16,551 nt of DNA from Chloroflexota bacterium (GTDB taxonomy: Bacteria > Chloroflexota > Dehalococcoidia > JACQGW01): NCBI GenBank assembly GCA_016199325.1, contig JACQGW010000254.1, forward strand, positions 1-16,551, given 5' to 3'. Both the position numbers and the translations under genes were made by a program. Below are positions 6,717 through 13,022 of this stretch, one piece after another. Below the pieces are notes generated by a model. That model saw only the letters and a program-made list of their open reading frames with translations, searched no databases and was not told the origin of the DNA. Positions within the stretch are counted from its first letter, which is position 1, and every line of letters starts with the position of its first letter.

Positions 6717-7198
6717 TCCGACATCGCCGCGCCGATGCACGCGTCGCCAGGGACATCATCATCGGAGACGGTGTGGCCGGTCGCCAGCGCCGGGACGAGC
6801 GCCTTGAAGTCGCGCGTGGTATACAGGCTATCGTAGATGTTGTTGATCACCCAGACCGTCGCCCAGCCCTGAAAGCCGACGATGGCCTTAATGGCGTAGT
6901 AGACACAGGCCTGGGCGGAGGGGAGTCGACAGTTGATCGGCCCCCGGACCTGCGGGCTCGTGCCGCTGAAGTCGACGGCAATGCGGCCGTCGCCGATCGT
7001 CACCGTGGCACGGATCCGGATCATCTCGTCCACCAGGCCCGTTCCTTCCAGGTAGTCCTCGAACGCATAGGTGCCGGCGGGCAGCGACCGGATACCCGCA
7101 ACCATCCGCCGCTCGGCGCGGAACTCATCCCGCTCCTCGTCAAAGAGCACCAGGTCGGTAAAGGTGCCGCCGACATCCACGCCCAATCGGTACCCCAT
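6713..7198 (-). pseudogene. Chimeric remnant: HyuA N-terminus + HyuB middle + family-5 binding-protein segment
   Basis: A continuous 161-codon frame joins parts of three genes. Residues 1 to about 26 are the start of HyuA, with its phosphate-binding motif GVDVGGTFTDLVLFDEE. Residues about 27-107 are HyuB: FEDYLEGTGL...IRIRATV...DFSGTSPQVRGPINC aligns with residues ~228-300 of the intact HyuB at 583-2337. Residues about 108-144 are a binding protein: GFQGWATVWVINNIYDSLY...RDFKALVPALA aligns with the lipoprotein at 1-551, and the DNA at 6839-6878 matches 141-180 at roughly four bases in five. The last ~17 residues are unassigned. The order hyuA-hyuB-binding protein is the expected operon order, so two internal deletions of a paralogous operon explain it. 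An ATG with AAGGA upstream remains. No segment keeps a complete fold, so I call it a pseudogene. Confidence 0.85.
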
Positions 7199-7211
7199 GC
7201 CACGCCATCCT

Positions 7212-7230
7212 TGTCAGTGATTGCCTGACA
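7212..7230. repeat. Short inverted repeat between the amidohydrolase and the chimeric ORF
   Basis: TGTCAG (7212-7217) and CTGACA (7225-7230) form a 6-bp stem with a 7-nt loop in the 35-nt gap between the amidohydrolase stop and the chimera start. It is too short to decide between operator, weak terminator and chance. Confidence 0.3.
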
Positions 7231-7233
7231 GCA

Positions 7234-8532
7234 TTACGGAGCCGAGCCAACTGGTGCGCGTGCGCCAGCTCGGCGATCGGCGACGATCCGGCCTTCCTTC
7301 ACGACGACGGGAATGCGCGCCAGGTCCTGGAGGATACGGATGTCTGCCAACGGGTCGCCGTCGACGACGACGACGTCGGCCAGCTTGCCGACTTCGAGCG
7401 TGCCGACGCGGTCGGCCGCCCCGAGCGCCTCGGCGGCAACGTGTGTCGAGGCGACAATGGCCTCCATGGGCGACATGCCATTGCGTACCATCAGCTCAAG
7501 CTCATACGCATTCTTCCCGAAGTACTCACGCAGCGAGCGGTACGTATCGGTGCCCATCGCGATCTTTACCCCTGCCGCATGGGCCTTCTGGAAGCTTTCC
7601 CGGCCGCCGTCGCTGGCCATCTGCGCCCGCCGGAGGACGGCCGGCCTGGTGTTGCCCGTCCGCTGGCGGCCCTCTGCGGCCCGATCCGATCCGATCGAGA
7701 GGGTGGGCACCATGTACGTGCCGTGCTTGACCATCAACTCGATCGCTTCGTCGTCCAGGAAAGTGCAATGCTCCAGCGTGTCGGCACCGGCGGCGATGGC
7801 CTTCTTGACGGCCGGCGCGGTATCGGCGTGGACGGCGAATCGCTTGCCGACAGCGTGCGCCTCGTCGGCGAGTGCGCTCAACTCCTCGACAGTGTAGTTT
7901 CGCCAGGTGAACTCCTCGAAGTAGCCGCTGAGGCCACCGGATGCGGAGGTCTTGATCAGATCGACGCCCTGTCGGAAGCATTCCCGCGCGAGCTTGCGAA
8001 CTTCCCAGGGGCCGTCGGCGTTGATCCCAGGCTCCCGATACCAGGTTGGCGGCAGGTTCGCGTCGATGTGTCCGACGGTTTGGCCAACCCACTCGGCGAC
8101 AAAGAGTCGTGGGCCAGCGATCAGATCGAGCTCAATCGCCCGTCGGAGGCACACGATCTCGACATTCAACCGATTCGGAACGCCTGCGACGTCCCGCACC
8201 GTCGTAAACCCGGCTTCCAGCATCAAACGGGCGTTCCTCGCCGCGTGAAGGGTTACCAGCGGGGGAGGTGTCGCCATCAAGGACCAGAGGCCATGAGGCT
8301 CCCCGGGGTCCGAGACGGTCGCGAGATGCACGTGAATGTCCATCAGCCCTGGTATGACCGTCTGATCGCTCGCGTCAATGATCCGCAAGCGCTCGCCGCG
8401 CGGCGCCTGAGCCCGGGGCATGATCTGGGTGATGCGGTTTCCCTCGACCAGGAGACCGACATCGCGTTGGGCTGCACCGCCGCAGCCGTCGATCAGCGTC
8501 CCGCAAAGGATGAGAGTTGCTTGCTCGTCCAT
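7234..8532 (-). CDS. Metal-dependent amidohydrolase (imidazolonepropionase-like / Met_dep_hydrolase_A type)
   Basis: This 432-residue cytoplasmic TIM-barrel hydrolase carries the amidohydrolase metal set: His67-x-His69 in GLMDIHVHL, Lys194 in DLIKTSASGG (likely carbamylated bridge), His235 in FAVHADT, His255 in GADTLEHCT and Asp329 in IAMGTDT. The C-terminal ADVVVVDGDPLADI is the usual beta-sandwich return. Enzymes of this branch hydrolyse cyclic or exocyclic amide bonds (imidazolonepropionate, prolyl dipeptides, some xenobiotics). The frame is open to 8643, but I chose ATG 8532 because it has GGGAGCGGGA upstream and starts directly at the beta-sandwich (residues before it look non-coding). 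The chimeric HyuA/HyuB remnant follows 35 nt downstream, so it once headed or sat in a hydantoinase-type operon. I see no strong promoter in 8533-8686. Confidence 0.9.
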   Translation of the reverse strand: MDEQATLILCGTLIDGCGGAAQRDVGLLVEGNRITQIMPRAQAPRGERLRIIDASDQTVIPGLMDIHVHLATVSDPGEPHGLWSLMATPPPLVTLHAARNARLMLEAGFTTVRDVAGVPNRLNVEIVCLRRAIELDLIAGPRLFVAEWVGQTVGHIDANLPPTWYREPGINADGPWEVRKLARECFRQGVDLIKTSASGGLSGYFEEFTWRNYTVEELSALADEAHAVGKRFAVHADTAPAVKKAIAAGADTLEHCTFLDDEAIELMVKHGTYMVPTLSIGSDRAAEGRQRTGNTRPAVLRRAQMASDGGRESFQKAHAAGVKIAMGTDTYRSLREYFGKNAYELELMVRNGMSPMEAIVASTHVAAEALGAADRVGTLEVGKLADVVVVDGDPLADIRILQDLARIPVVVKEGRIVADRRAGARAPVGSAP

Positions 8533-8686
8533 TTCCCGCTCCCGACTCAGATTCCTGAAGCTGCCCGATGGTGGATTCGCTCGCCTCCGAGCCCAGTAGC
8601 CATTCTCGCACCGGGCGCGTAAACACGTCATAAAAAACCGCACGAGAACGATAACTGGTGTATCGGAGGCAGTCGGTTGGAAAGCC

Positions 8687-9784
8687 CTACGGCCGGAAGA
8701 TGTAGCCGAGACCCGGCTCGGTCAGGAGGTGCCGGGGGCTGGCAGGATCCGGTTCGATCTTGTGGCGGAGTCGGCCGATGTATACACGGAGGTACTCGGT
8801 CTGGTTGCGGTACTCCGGTCCCCAGATATCACTCAAGAGGACGTTGTGTGGCACGACTTTCCCCGCCTGCCGCATGAGCTGATACAGGAGATCGAACTCG
8901 GTGCGCGTGAGCCTGACTTCTCGCCCCGCGACGGTCAGCAGCCGCGCTGCCGGATCCATCTCAAAGACCCCTCTCGACAGCAGGCGTGGTCCCGTATCGA
9001 CCCATTCTCGCCGGGTTCGCCGGAGCACGGCGCGGACGCGAGCGAGCAGTTCGCCGACGCCGAACGGCTTGGTGAGGTAGTCGTCGGCGCCGAGGTTGAG
9101 CGCGTCGATCTTGTCGTACTCCTCGCCTCTGGCAGAGACCACAATGATCGGGACTTCGCTGTCAATTCGGAGACGACGGGCGTGCTCGATTGCAATCGCA
9201 GCCAGTGCGGCCAGACCACGGAGAAGCTCAACATCGCTGGCATCGAGACGCCGACCGTTGTGCGAGTGGACCTGGAGCGTCCCGATGGCCTTTCCCTGGA
9301 TGACCAACGGAACGGCGATGAATGACTCCCACCCGAGGCGTTCGGATGCCGATCGCAGAGGCTCAAAGGTGACGTCCGAAATGCGCGGCACGAACAAGGG
9401 CTGCCCATGCCGAATAACCCAGCCGGCTGCGCATCCTTGACGCGGCATCCGTCGTGCGGTCTCAGTCGAATGCTCGCCGTAGGCAGCCGCGGTAACCAAC
9501 GTATCGCTCAACTCATCCAACAGGACGATCCGGCTGCCGGCTGCTTTGACCACCTCAGTCGTGTGGCGCGCAATATCCTGGAGCACGGAATCACCCTGAG
9601 GTGATGCTCCAATTGCCTGGCCGATCTGGCTCAGAATGGACAGGGCGCGGCTAGATCTCCCCACCGCTGAAACCCGGCGTCGGGCTCGGGCTCCGGGTTC
9701 GGATGGAGGCTGAGCTGGGCCAGCCGAAAGGGGAGGTTTCGTCGCGCGGCGATGGGGCCGTCCGACCGAATCAGATTGAATCAT
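8687..9784 (-). CDS. GAF domain fused to a half receiver and an OmpR/KdpE-type winged helix
   Basis: This is a 365-residue regulator with an unusual layout. A GAF domain occupies about 46-205 (ALSILSQIGQAIGAS opening; FIAVPLVIQGKAIGTLQV core; LAALAAIAIEHARRL closing helix). It passes directly into the second half of a response-regulator receiver at about 210-257: VPIIVVSARGEEYDKIDALN, GADDYLTKPFG, LLARVRAVLRR. That half keeps the switch Ser217 and Lys239. The first half, with the acidic pair and phospho-Asp, is absent. A complete winged-helix DNA-binding domain follows at about 268-364 (LTRTEFDLLYQL...VYIGRLRHKIE...GLGYIFRP). It should bind DNA but cannot be phosphorylated on the receiver in the usual way. 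The KdpE resemblance suggests descent from a kinase/regulator pair. The ATG at 9784 has no clear ribosome site, so the first ~40 residues are uncertain. Confidence 0.88.
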   Translation of the reverse strand: MIQSDSVGRPHRRATKPPLSAGPAQPPSEPGARARRRVSAVGRSSRALSILSQIGQAIGASPQGDSVLQDIARHTTEVVKAAGSRIVLLDELSDTLVTAAAYGEHSTETARRMPRQGCAAGWVIRHGQPLFVPRISDVTFEPLRSASERLGWESFIAVPLVIQGKAIGTLQVHSHNGRRLDASDVELLRGLAALAAIAIEHARRLRIDSEVPIIVVSARGEEYDKIDALNLGADDYLTKPFGVGELLARVRAVLRRTRREWVDTGPRLLSRGVFEMDPAARLLTVAGREVRLTRTEFDLLYQLMRQAGKVVPHNVLLSDIWGPEYRNQTEYLRVYIGRLRHKIEPDPASPRHLLTEPGLGYIFRP

Positions 9785-9854
9785 TCGGCACCGTCACACA
9801 GCCAGCAATCCCTGCCGCAACCGCGTGGCCCGCGCCGGGCCTTCTGCGTGTGCC

Positions 9855-9882
9855 AGTATAGTCCCGGCCTACCGGAAGTCAA
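9855..9882 (-). promoter_or_regulatory. Sigma-70 promoter for the GAF/winged-helix regulator
   Basis: The minus strand reads TTGACT (9882-9877), a 16-nt spacer, then TATACT (9860-9855). The -35 lies inside the last codons of pncC. Transcription would start near 9848, about 64 nt before the ATG at 9784, so the regulator can be expressed apart from vapBC-pncC. Confidence 0.65.
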
Positions 9883-10456
9883 TAGGGGAAGAACAACGGT
9901 CGGGTGGAGGTGAGCCTTCCAGCCACTCGTCGAGGATCGCCAGCGCCGCCTGCACCGCCGCCGCCCGGACCGCGCCGCGGTCGCCGGGAAGCTGAAACCG
10001 ATGCACGGCCGTTCCGGCCGGCGTCGCCAGCGCGATGAACGTCAGGCCGACCGGCAGTCCGGTGCCGCCGTCGCCGGGGCCGGCCAGGCCGGTTGTCGCC
10101 AGGGCAAGGTCGGCCTGCAGGCGCCACCGGGCGCCGCTGGCCATCGCCGCGGCGACAGGCTCGCTGACGGCCGTCTCCCGTTGGATGGTCTCGGCCGGCA
10201 CGCCGAGCAGGTCGACCTTGGCGCGATCGGCGTAGGCGACGACGCCGCCGAGGAAGAAGGTTGAGCTGCCGGCCAGCTCGGTCAGGCCGGCGGCGAGCAG
10301 TCCGCCCGTCAGGCTCTCGGCGACGGCGACCGTCAGCCTCCGCTCGACGAGCTGTGCCGCGATGCGCTCGACGAGCTCTCTCGTACGTCGAGGGGGGCCT
10401 GGGCTCCAATCCTGATTCAAGTTGGCCGGATAGTCGGATGTGGAACGCGGGGGCAT
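9869..10456 (-). CDS. pncC: Nicotinamide-nucleotide amidohydrolase (CinA C-terminal domain family)
   Basis: PncC deamidates nicotinamide mononucleotide to nicotinate mononucleotide in NAD recycling; many CinA-C proteins share the fold. From ATG 10456 the product is 195 residues: a ~25-residue Pro-rich N-terminal extension, then the domain with VAVAESLTGG (catalytic Ser48), STFFLGGVVAYADRAK (65-80) and TTGLAGPGDGG (121-131). This is the stand-alone form without the N-terminal MoeA-like half. The start is a choice: ATG 10456 has an AGGGA stretch just upstream, the frame is open to a TTG at 10471 that abuts the vapC stop, and a later start near the helix RRTRELVERI would match the usual family length. 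It probably shares the vapBC transcript, 15 nt downstream of vapC. Confidence 0.87.
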   Translation of the reverse strand: MPPRSTSDYPANLNQDWSPGPPRRTRELVERIAAQLVERRLTVAVAESLTGGLLAAGLTELAGSSTFFLGGVVAYADRAKVDLLGVPAETIQRETAVSEPVAAAMASGARWRLQADLALATTGLAGPGDGGTGLPVGLTFIALATPAGTAVHRFQLPGDRGAVRAAAVQAALAILDEWLEGSPPPDRCSSPIDFR

Positions 10457-10471
10457 GGTCCCTGGCCCCAA

Positions 10472-10876
10472 TCAGCTCGGCTCGATGCGCCGGATGCCTG
10501 CTACCTTGTCAAGATCCCGGTCAAACGAGTAGATATCAGTCTCCCCGGCGGCGAGCATGGAGGCGCACAGCAATGCATCGGCAAAGTCGATTCGCTTCTC
10601 CTCGTAGAGCACCAGCGCCCGCTGCACGACACCGCCGTTGCGGCACTCAAAGCCGTCGATCGAAAGGAGTTGGAGCAGCGATTCCGCGATCTCTTTCCTC
10701 GCCATCCGATAGTAAGATGACAGCGTCCACACTACCTCCGCCACGACAATCTCATCGACGGTCACGGTGAGCTCTCCGGCAGCAAGCCGATCGAAGAGAC
10801 GGGCTGCTCGCTCGGCCTGATCAGCAGGCTCATCGGTGAGATAGCGGATGATAATGTTGGCGTCGATGCGCGCCAC
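10472..10876 (-). CDS. vapC: VapC-type PIN-domain ribonuclease toxin
   Basis: This 134-residue PIN-domain protein is full length. Acidic residues expected around the Mg2+ site are in place: Asp5 (RIDANIIIRYL), Glu47 (VVAEVVW), Asp97/Asp100 (RIDFADALL) and Asp119/Asp121 (YSFDRDLDKV). VapC toxins cleave structured RNAs such as initiator tRNA or rRNA; the target cannot be predicted here. The start is GTG at 10876, 2 nt after the antitoxin stop, with GAGGAG inside the antitoxin's last codons, so translation is coupled. All catalytic residues are present, so it should be active if expressed. Confidence 0.93.
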   Translation of the reverse strand: MARIDANIIIRYLTDEPADQAERAARLFDRLAAGELTVTVDEIVVAEVVWTLSSYYRMARKEIAESLLQLLSIDGFECRNGGVVQRALVLYEEKRIDFADALLCASMLAAGETDIYSFDRDLDKVAGIRRIEPS

Positions 10877-10878
10877 AG

Positions 10879-11145
10879 CTACTCCTCATGCTCAAAACTG
10901 GAAACAACGTGTTCTGCCACGTGACGCTGGGCAGCCGTCCGTTCAGCCGCGCGTCCGGTGAAGGGCGCACGGCCCCGTGCGACTCCCCGAAGCTGCGCCA
11001 GCTCCACGTTGCGTATCGGTCTCATGATTGCACGATCGCCGTCCACGACGAACACTACTCTGTCGTGTTCTTTCAAGCCCAGCGCCTCCCGCACGCCCCG
11101 CGGAATCGTGACCTGCCCTTTTGCCGTGACGGTTGCTGCTCTCAA
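10879..11145 (-). CDS. vapB: AbrB/SpoVT-family antitoxin
   Basis: This 88-residue antitoxin has the swapped-hairpin DNA-binding domain at the N-terminus (ATVTAKGQVTIPRGVREALGL, then RVVFVVDGDRAIMRP) and a polar, charged tail that would occupy the toxin active site. I chose TTG at 11145: AGGAGG sits 7 nt upstream, and the protein then starts right at the conserved beta-strand. The ATG at 11163 would put the ribosome site inside the coding sequence. It directly precedes vapC. Antitoxins of this kind usually repress their own promoter, and inverted repeats lie just upstream. Confidence 0.9.
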   Translation of the reverse strand: MRAATVTAKGQVTIPRGVREALGLKEHDRVVFVVDGDRAIMRPIRNVELAQLRGVARGRAPFTGRAAERTAAQRHVAEHVVSSFEHEE

Positions 11146-11165
11146 AGCCTGTCCTCCTGTCATGC

Positions 11166-11225
11166 CTTACTACTGTCCAGAAGTAAGCATAGCACAACCA
11201 CCGGGGAGAATGCCCACCGGTGGGC
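11166..11225 (-). promoter_or_regulatory. Candidate vapBC operator/promoter region
   Basis: Two symmetric sites precede vapB. CTTACT (11166-11171) pairs with AGTAAG (11182-11187) across 10 nt, and a perfect 14-bp palindrome GCCCACCGGTGGGC lies at 11212-11225. A possible -10, TATGCT, reads on the minus strand at 11192-11187, touching the first repeat; no good -35 was found. The arrangement fits autorepression by VapB, but only by position and symmetry. Confidence 0.4.
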
Positions 11226-11306
11226 AGGTATCGGTCTGATCACCAGGGACGCAGAGCGGCTTGCAGAGGGATTGACCAAGCGAACAACCGGTAATCCAGG
11301 CGCCTT

Positions 11307-11336
11307 CCCTGGCGATCTTGGCGTCCTGGCGGTTCG
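11307..11336. repeat. Short degenerate tandem repeat (CTTGGCGNN-like)
   Basis: CCCTGGCGATCTTGGCGTCC is followed by TGGCGG, a roughly 9-nt periodic run in the ~200-nt gap between vapB and the epimerase stop. Similar low-complexity runs of this kind are common intergenic filler in GC-rich genomes. No gene was seen in 11226-11352. Confidence 0.35.
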
Positions 11337-11352
11337 TTCTCTCGGCACCGCT

Positions 11353-12387
11353 CTAGCTTGGTCGCAAGCCGCCATGGGGAGGCAGCATCCCAGCATCGAC
11401 GTACCACTGGATCGCCGCGGCGACGGCCTCCCTGACCGGCGTTTGGGGAAGGCCAAGCTCCCGGACCGCTTTCGACGGATCGGCCGCCTGCCCGGCGTGC
11501 AGCACGCGGACGATGGCCGGCGTCAGCAGGGGTGGCCGGACGGCGAGGCGCTCGGCGGCGAACTCGGCGACGTAGGCCGCGGCCATCATGGCCGGCACCG
11601 GCAGGCGCGGCACCCGGAGCGAGTGGCCGGTCAGAAAGCGCAGCAACCGCAAGATGTCGCGCAGCCACAGGTTCTCGCCGCCGAGGATGTACCGCTCGCC
11701 GGGGCGACCGCGTTCGAGGGCGAGGAGGTGGCCGCGCGCGACGTCGTCGACGGCGGTCCAGTTCAGACAGAAAGGGATCTGGCCGGGGAGCCGGCCGCGG
11801 AGGGGGTCGAGCAGGATCCGGCCGGTCGGCGTCGGCCGCCAATCATGGCTGCCCACCGGCGCGGTGGGATTCACGATCCGAACAGGGAAGCCGTCGGCGA
11901 CAAAGCGCAGGACCTCCTGCTCGGCGAGCACCTTCGACTGGATGTAATGGTCGGCGCGAGCCAGGTCGGCCTCGCCGATCGGCTCGTCCTCGGTCGCCGG
12001 CCGGTCGGGCAGCGCCGGTCGTAGCGTTCCCCGTGTGCTGGTGTAGACGACGTCCCCGATGCCGAGCTGTCGGGCTGCTTTCAGGACGTTGACCGTCCCC
12101 ATGACGTTGACCCGGTAGAAGCGCCGCGGGTCGGGCTCCCAGATGCTGTACAGCCCGGCGGCGTGAAACGCCGCAGAGCAGCCGGCCATCGCCCGCTCGA
12201 CGGTGGCGGCGTCCGTCACGTCGCCAATCGCCAGCTCGACGCCGAGGGCAGTGAGGAACTCCGTCCGAGCCAGTGGCCGGACCAGCGCGCGAACCTCCCA
12301 GCCTGCCTCGACGAGCACCCGAGCGACGTGGTAGCCAACAAAGCCCGAAGCGCCGGTAACCAGCGCGCGCATCGATCGGTCACTCAT
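11353..12387 (-). CDS. NAD-dependent epimerase/dehydratase, HpnA-like (hopanoid-associated sugar epimerase family)
   Basis: This 344-residue extended SDR protein has the NAD-binding TGASGFVG (11-18), Thr/Ser in VVYTSTRGTL, and the catalytic YIQSK (Tyr148, Lys152). The middle region NPTAPVGSHDWRPTPTGRILLD and DDVARGHLLALERGRPGERYILGGEN is strongly reminiscent of HpnA, an epimerase found near hopanoid genes. No squalene-hopene cyclase or other hopanoid gene is in the window, so the role may differ. ATG 12387 lies 2 nt after the stop of the DUF433-like gene; ATG 12372 (MRALVTG) is an alternative, and neither has a strong ribosome site, so re-initiation is likely. It shares the promoter at 12744-12772. 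A C-terminal scrap of a related protein occurs at 2399-2617. Confidence 0.88.
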   Translation of the reverse strand: MSDRSMRALVTGASGFVGYHVARVLVEAGWEVRALVRPLARTEFLTALGVELAIGDVTDAATVERAMAGCSAAFHAAGLYSIWEPDPRRFYRVNVMGTVNVLKAARQLGIGDVVYTSTRGTLRPALPDRPATEDEPIGEADLARADHYIQSKVLAEQEVLRFVADGFPVRIVNPTAPVGSHDWRPTPTGRILLDPLRGRLPGQIPFCLNWTAVDDVARGHLLALERGRPGERYILGGENLWLRDILRLLRFLTGHSLRVPRLPVPAMMAAAYVAEFAAERLAVRPPLLTPAIVRVLHAGQAADPSKAVRELGLPQTPVREAVAAAIQWYVDAGMLPPHGGLRPS

Positions 12388-12389
12388 CG

Positions 12390-12659
12390 TCAAGCGGCAA
12401 AGGCGGCGGCGTCGGAGGTGTGACGGGCGTCGATCAGCGCCTTGTGCCGGCCATAGTAGGCAAGCGCTGCTTCCATCGCCTCTCGCGGCACGTCGTAGTC
12501 GGTCGCAACCAGGTCGACGTCATGATCGAGGGCGTGCCAATAACCGAGGAGCGCCCACACGGAAACGCCGTAGCCGATGAGGCGGGCCTCCTCTGGCCCT
12601 GGGCGATGTAGGTTCATTTCGATGCATTTCGCGATGAGCTCCTGTCGCTGAGGCGTCAT
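12390..12659 (-). CDS. DUF433-like antitoxin-type protein (orphan)
   Basis: This 89-residue protein contains the DUF433 pattern: a turn-helix stretch GYGVSVWALLGYWHAL, then VDLVATDYDVPREAMEAALAYYGRHKALIDAR. DUF433 proteins resemble helix-turn-helix antitoxins and usually sit beside a DUF5615 PIN-like toxin. Here no toxin gene is adjacent; the epimerase follows instead, with its ATG 2 nt after this stop. ATG 12659 is used, and an in-frame ATG at 12671 is an alternative (the ribosome-like GAGAGG is too close to that one and rather far from 12659). The promoter upstream carries a perfect 21-bp palindrome on its -10, as expected if this small protein represses its own transcription. Confidence 0.75.
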   Translation of the reverse strand: MTPQRQELIAKCIEMNLHRPGPEEARLIGYGVSVWALLGYWHALDHDVDLVATDYDVPREAMEAALAYYGRHKALIDARHTSDAAAFAA

Positions 12660-12735
12660 GGAAATGGCACATCCTCTCTCCCCGTTTCCCGCACGGTCGG
12701 TGCCGCGACTGCACGCACGTTCTCGTCGCCAGAGC

Positions 12736-12772
12736 CCTGCAATAGTCTATTGCAGGCGGACCACCTCGTCAA
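12736..12772 (-). promoter_or_regulatory. Promoter with 21-bp palindromic operator for the DUF433-like gene and epimerase
   Basis: The minus strand reads TTGACG (12772-12767), a 17-nt spacer, then TAGACT (12749-12744). The -10 lies inside a perfect 21-bp palindrome at 12736-12756, CCTGCAATAG-T-CTATTGCAGG. A dimeric repressor bound there would block polymerase. The start would be near 12737, giving a ~78-nt leader. Apart from this, 12660-12948 shows no gene that I can support. Confidence 0.7.
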
Positions 12773-12948
12773 TAGCAGATACCAGCGCCCATCGGAGCCC
12801 GGGTTTGCCGTGATACCGACGGTCGCAACACTCTGGGAGACCACGGTCCGGGGGCTGATGAAGGTTTCCGAAATGATCTGGTAGACGGCCTAACCAACCG
12901 TGCGGGCGTGATGGTGAAGCCTGTCGCGATCCTGTGGTAGACCGGGGT

Positions 12949-13017
12949 CCGGGCGCTGAAGCGCCAACTACGAACCAGCGCGCTCTCCCGGTTCGTAGTT
13001 GGCGCTTCAGCGCCCGG
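12949..13017. repeat. Palindromic intergenic element with 28-bp arms
   Basis: Arms 12949-12976 and 12990-13017 are perfect reverse complements (CCGGGCGCTGAAGCGCCAAC... on the left) around a 13-nt loop. Each arm itself contains the small palindrome GGCGCTGAAGCGCC. It starts 5 nt beyond the stop of the second PIG-L gene and has no T-run. It resembles dispersed palindromic repeats and could also act as a transcription or RNA-decay barrier for the rimO/PIG-L unit. Confidence 0.85.
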
Positions 13018-13022
13018 TTCCT

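Noticed and set aside
7441..8622. Long plus-strand open frame opposite the amidohydrolase
   Set aside because: Composition and lack of any motif mark it as antisense to a clearly recognisable enzyme.
8533..8643. Upstream start of the amidohydrolase
   Set aside because: The extra 37 residues are Arg-rich and unlike the family; ATG 8532 has a good ribosome site and starts at the beta-sandwich.
8595..8686. Terminator of the upstream regulator or promoter of the amidohydrolase around the T-run near 8630
   Set aside because: The stem before the T-run is only about 5 bp and displaced, and no -35/-10 pair with proper spacing could be defended.
10888..12024. Plus-strand open frame of 378 codons spanning vapB and the epimerase
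   Set aside because: It runs antisense across two well-supported genes and an intergenic gap and has no family features.
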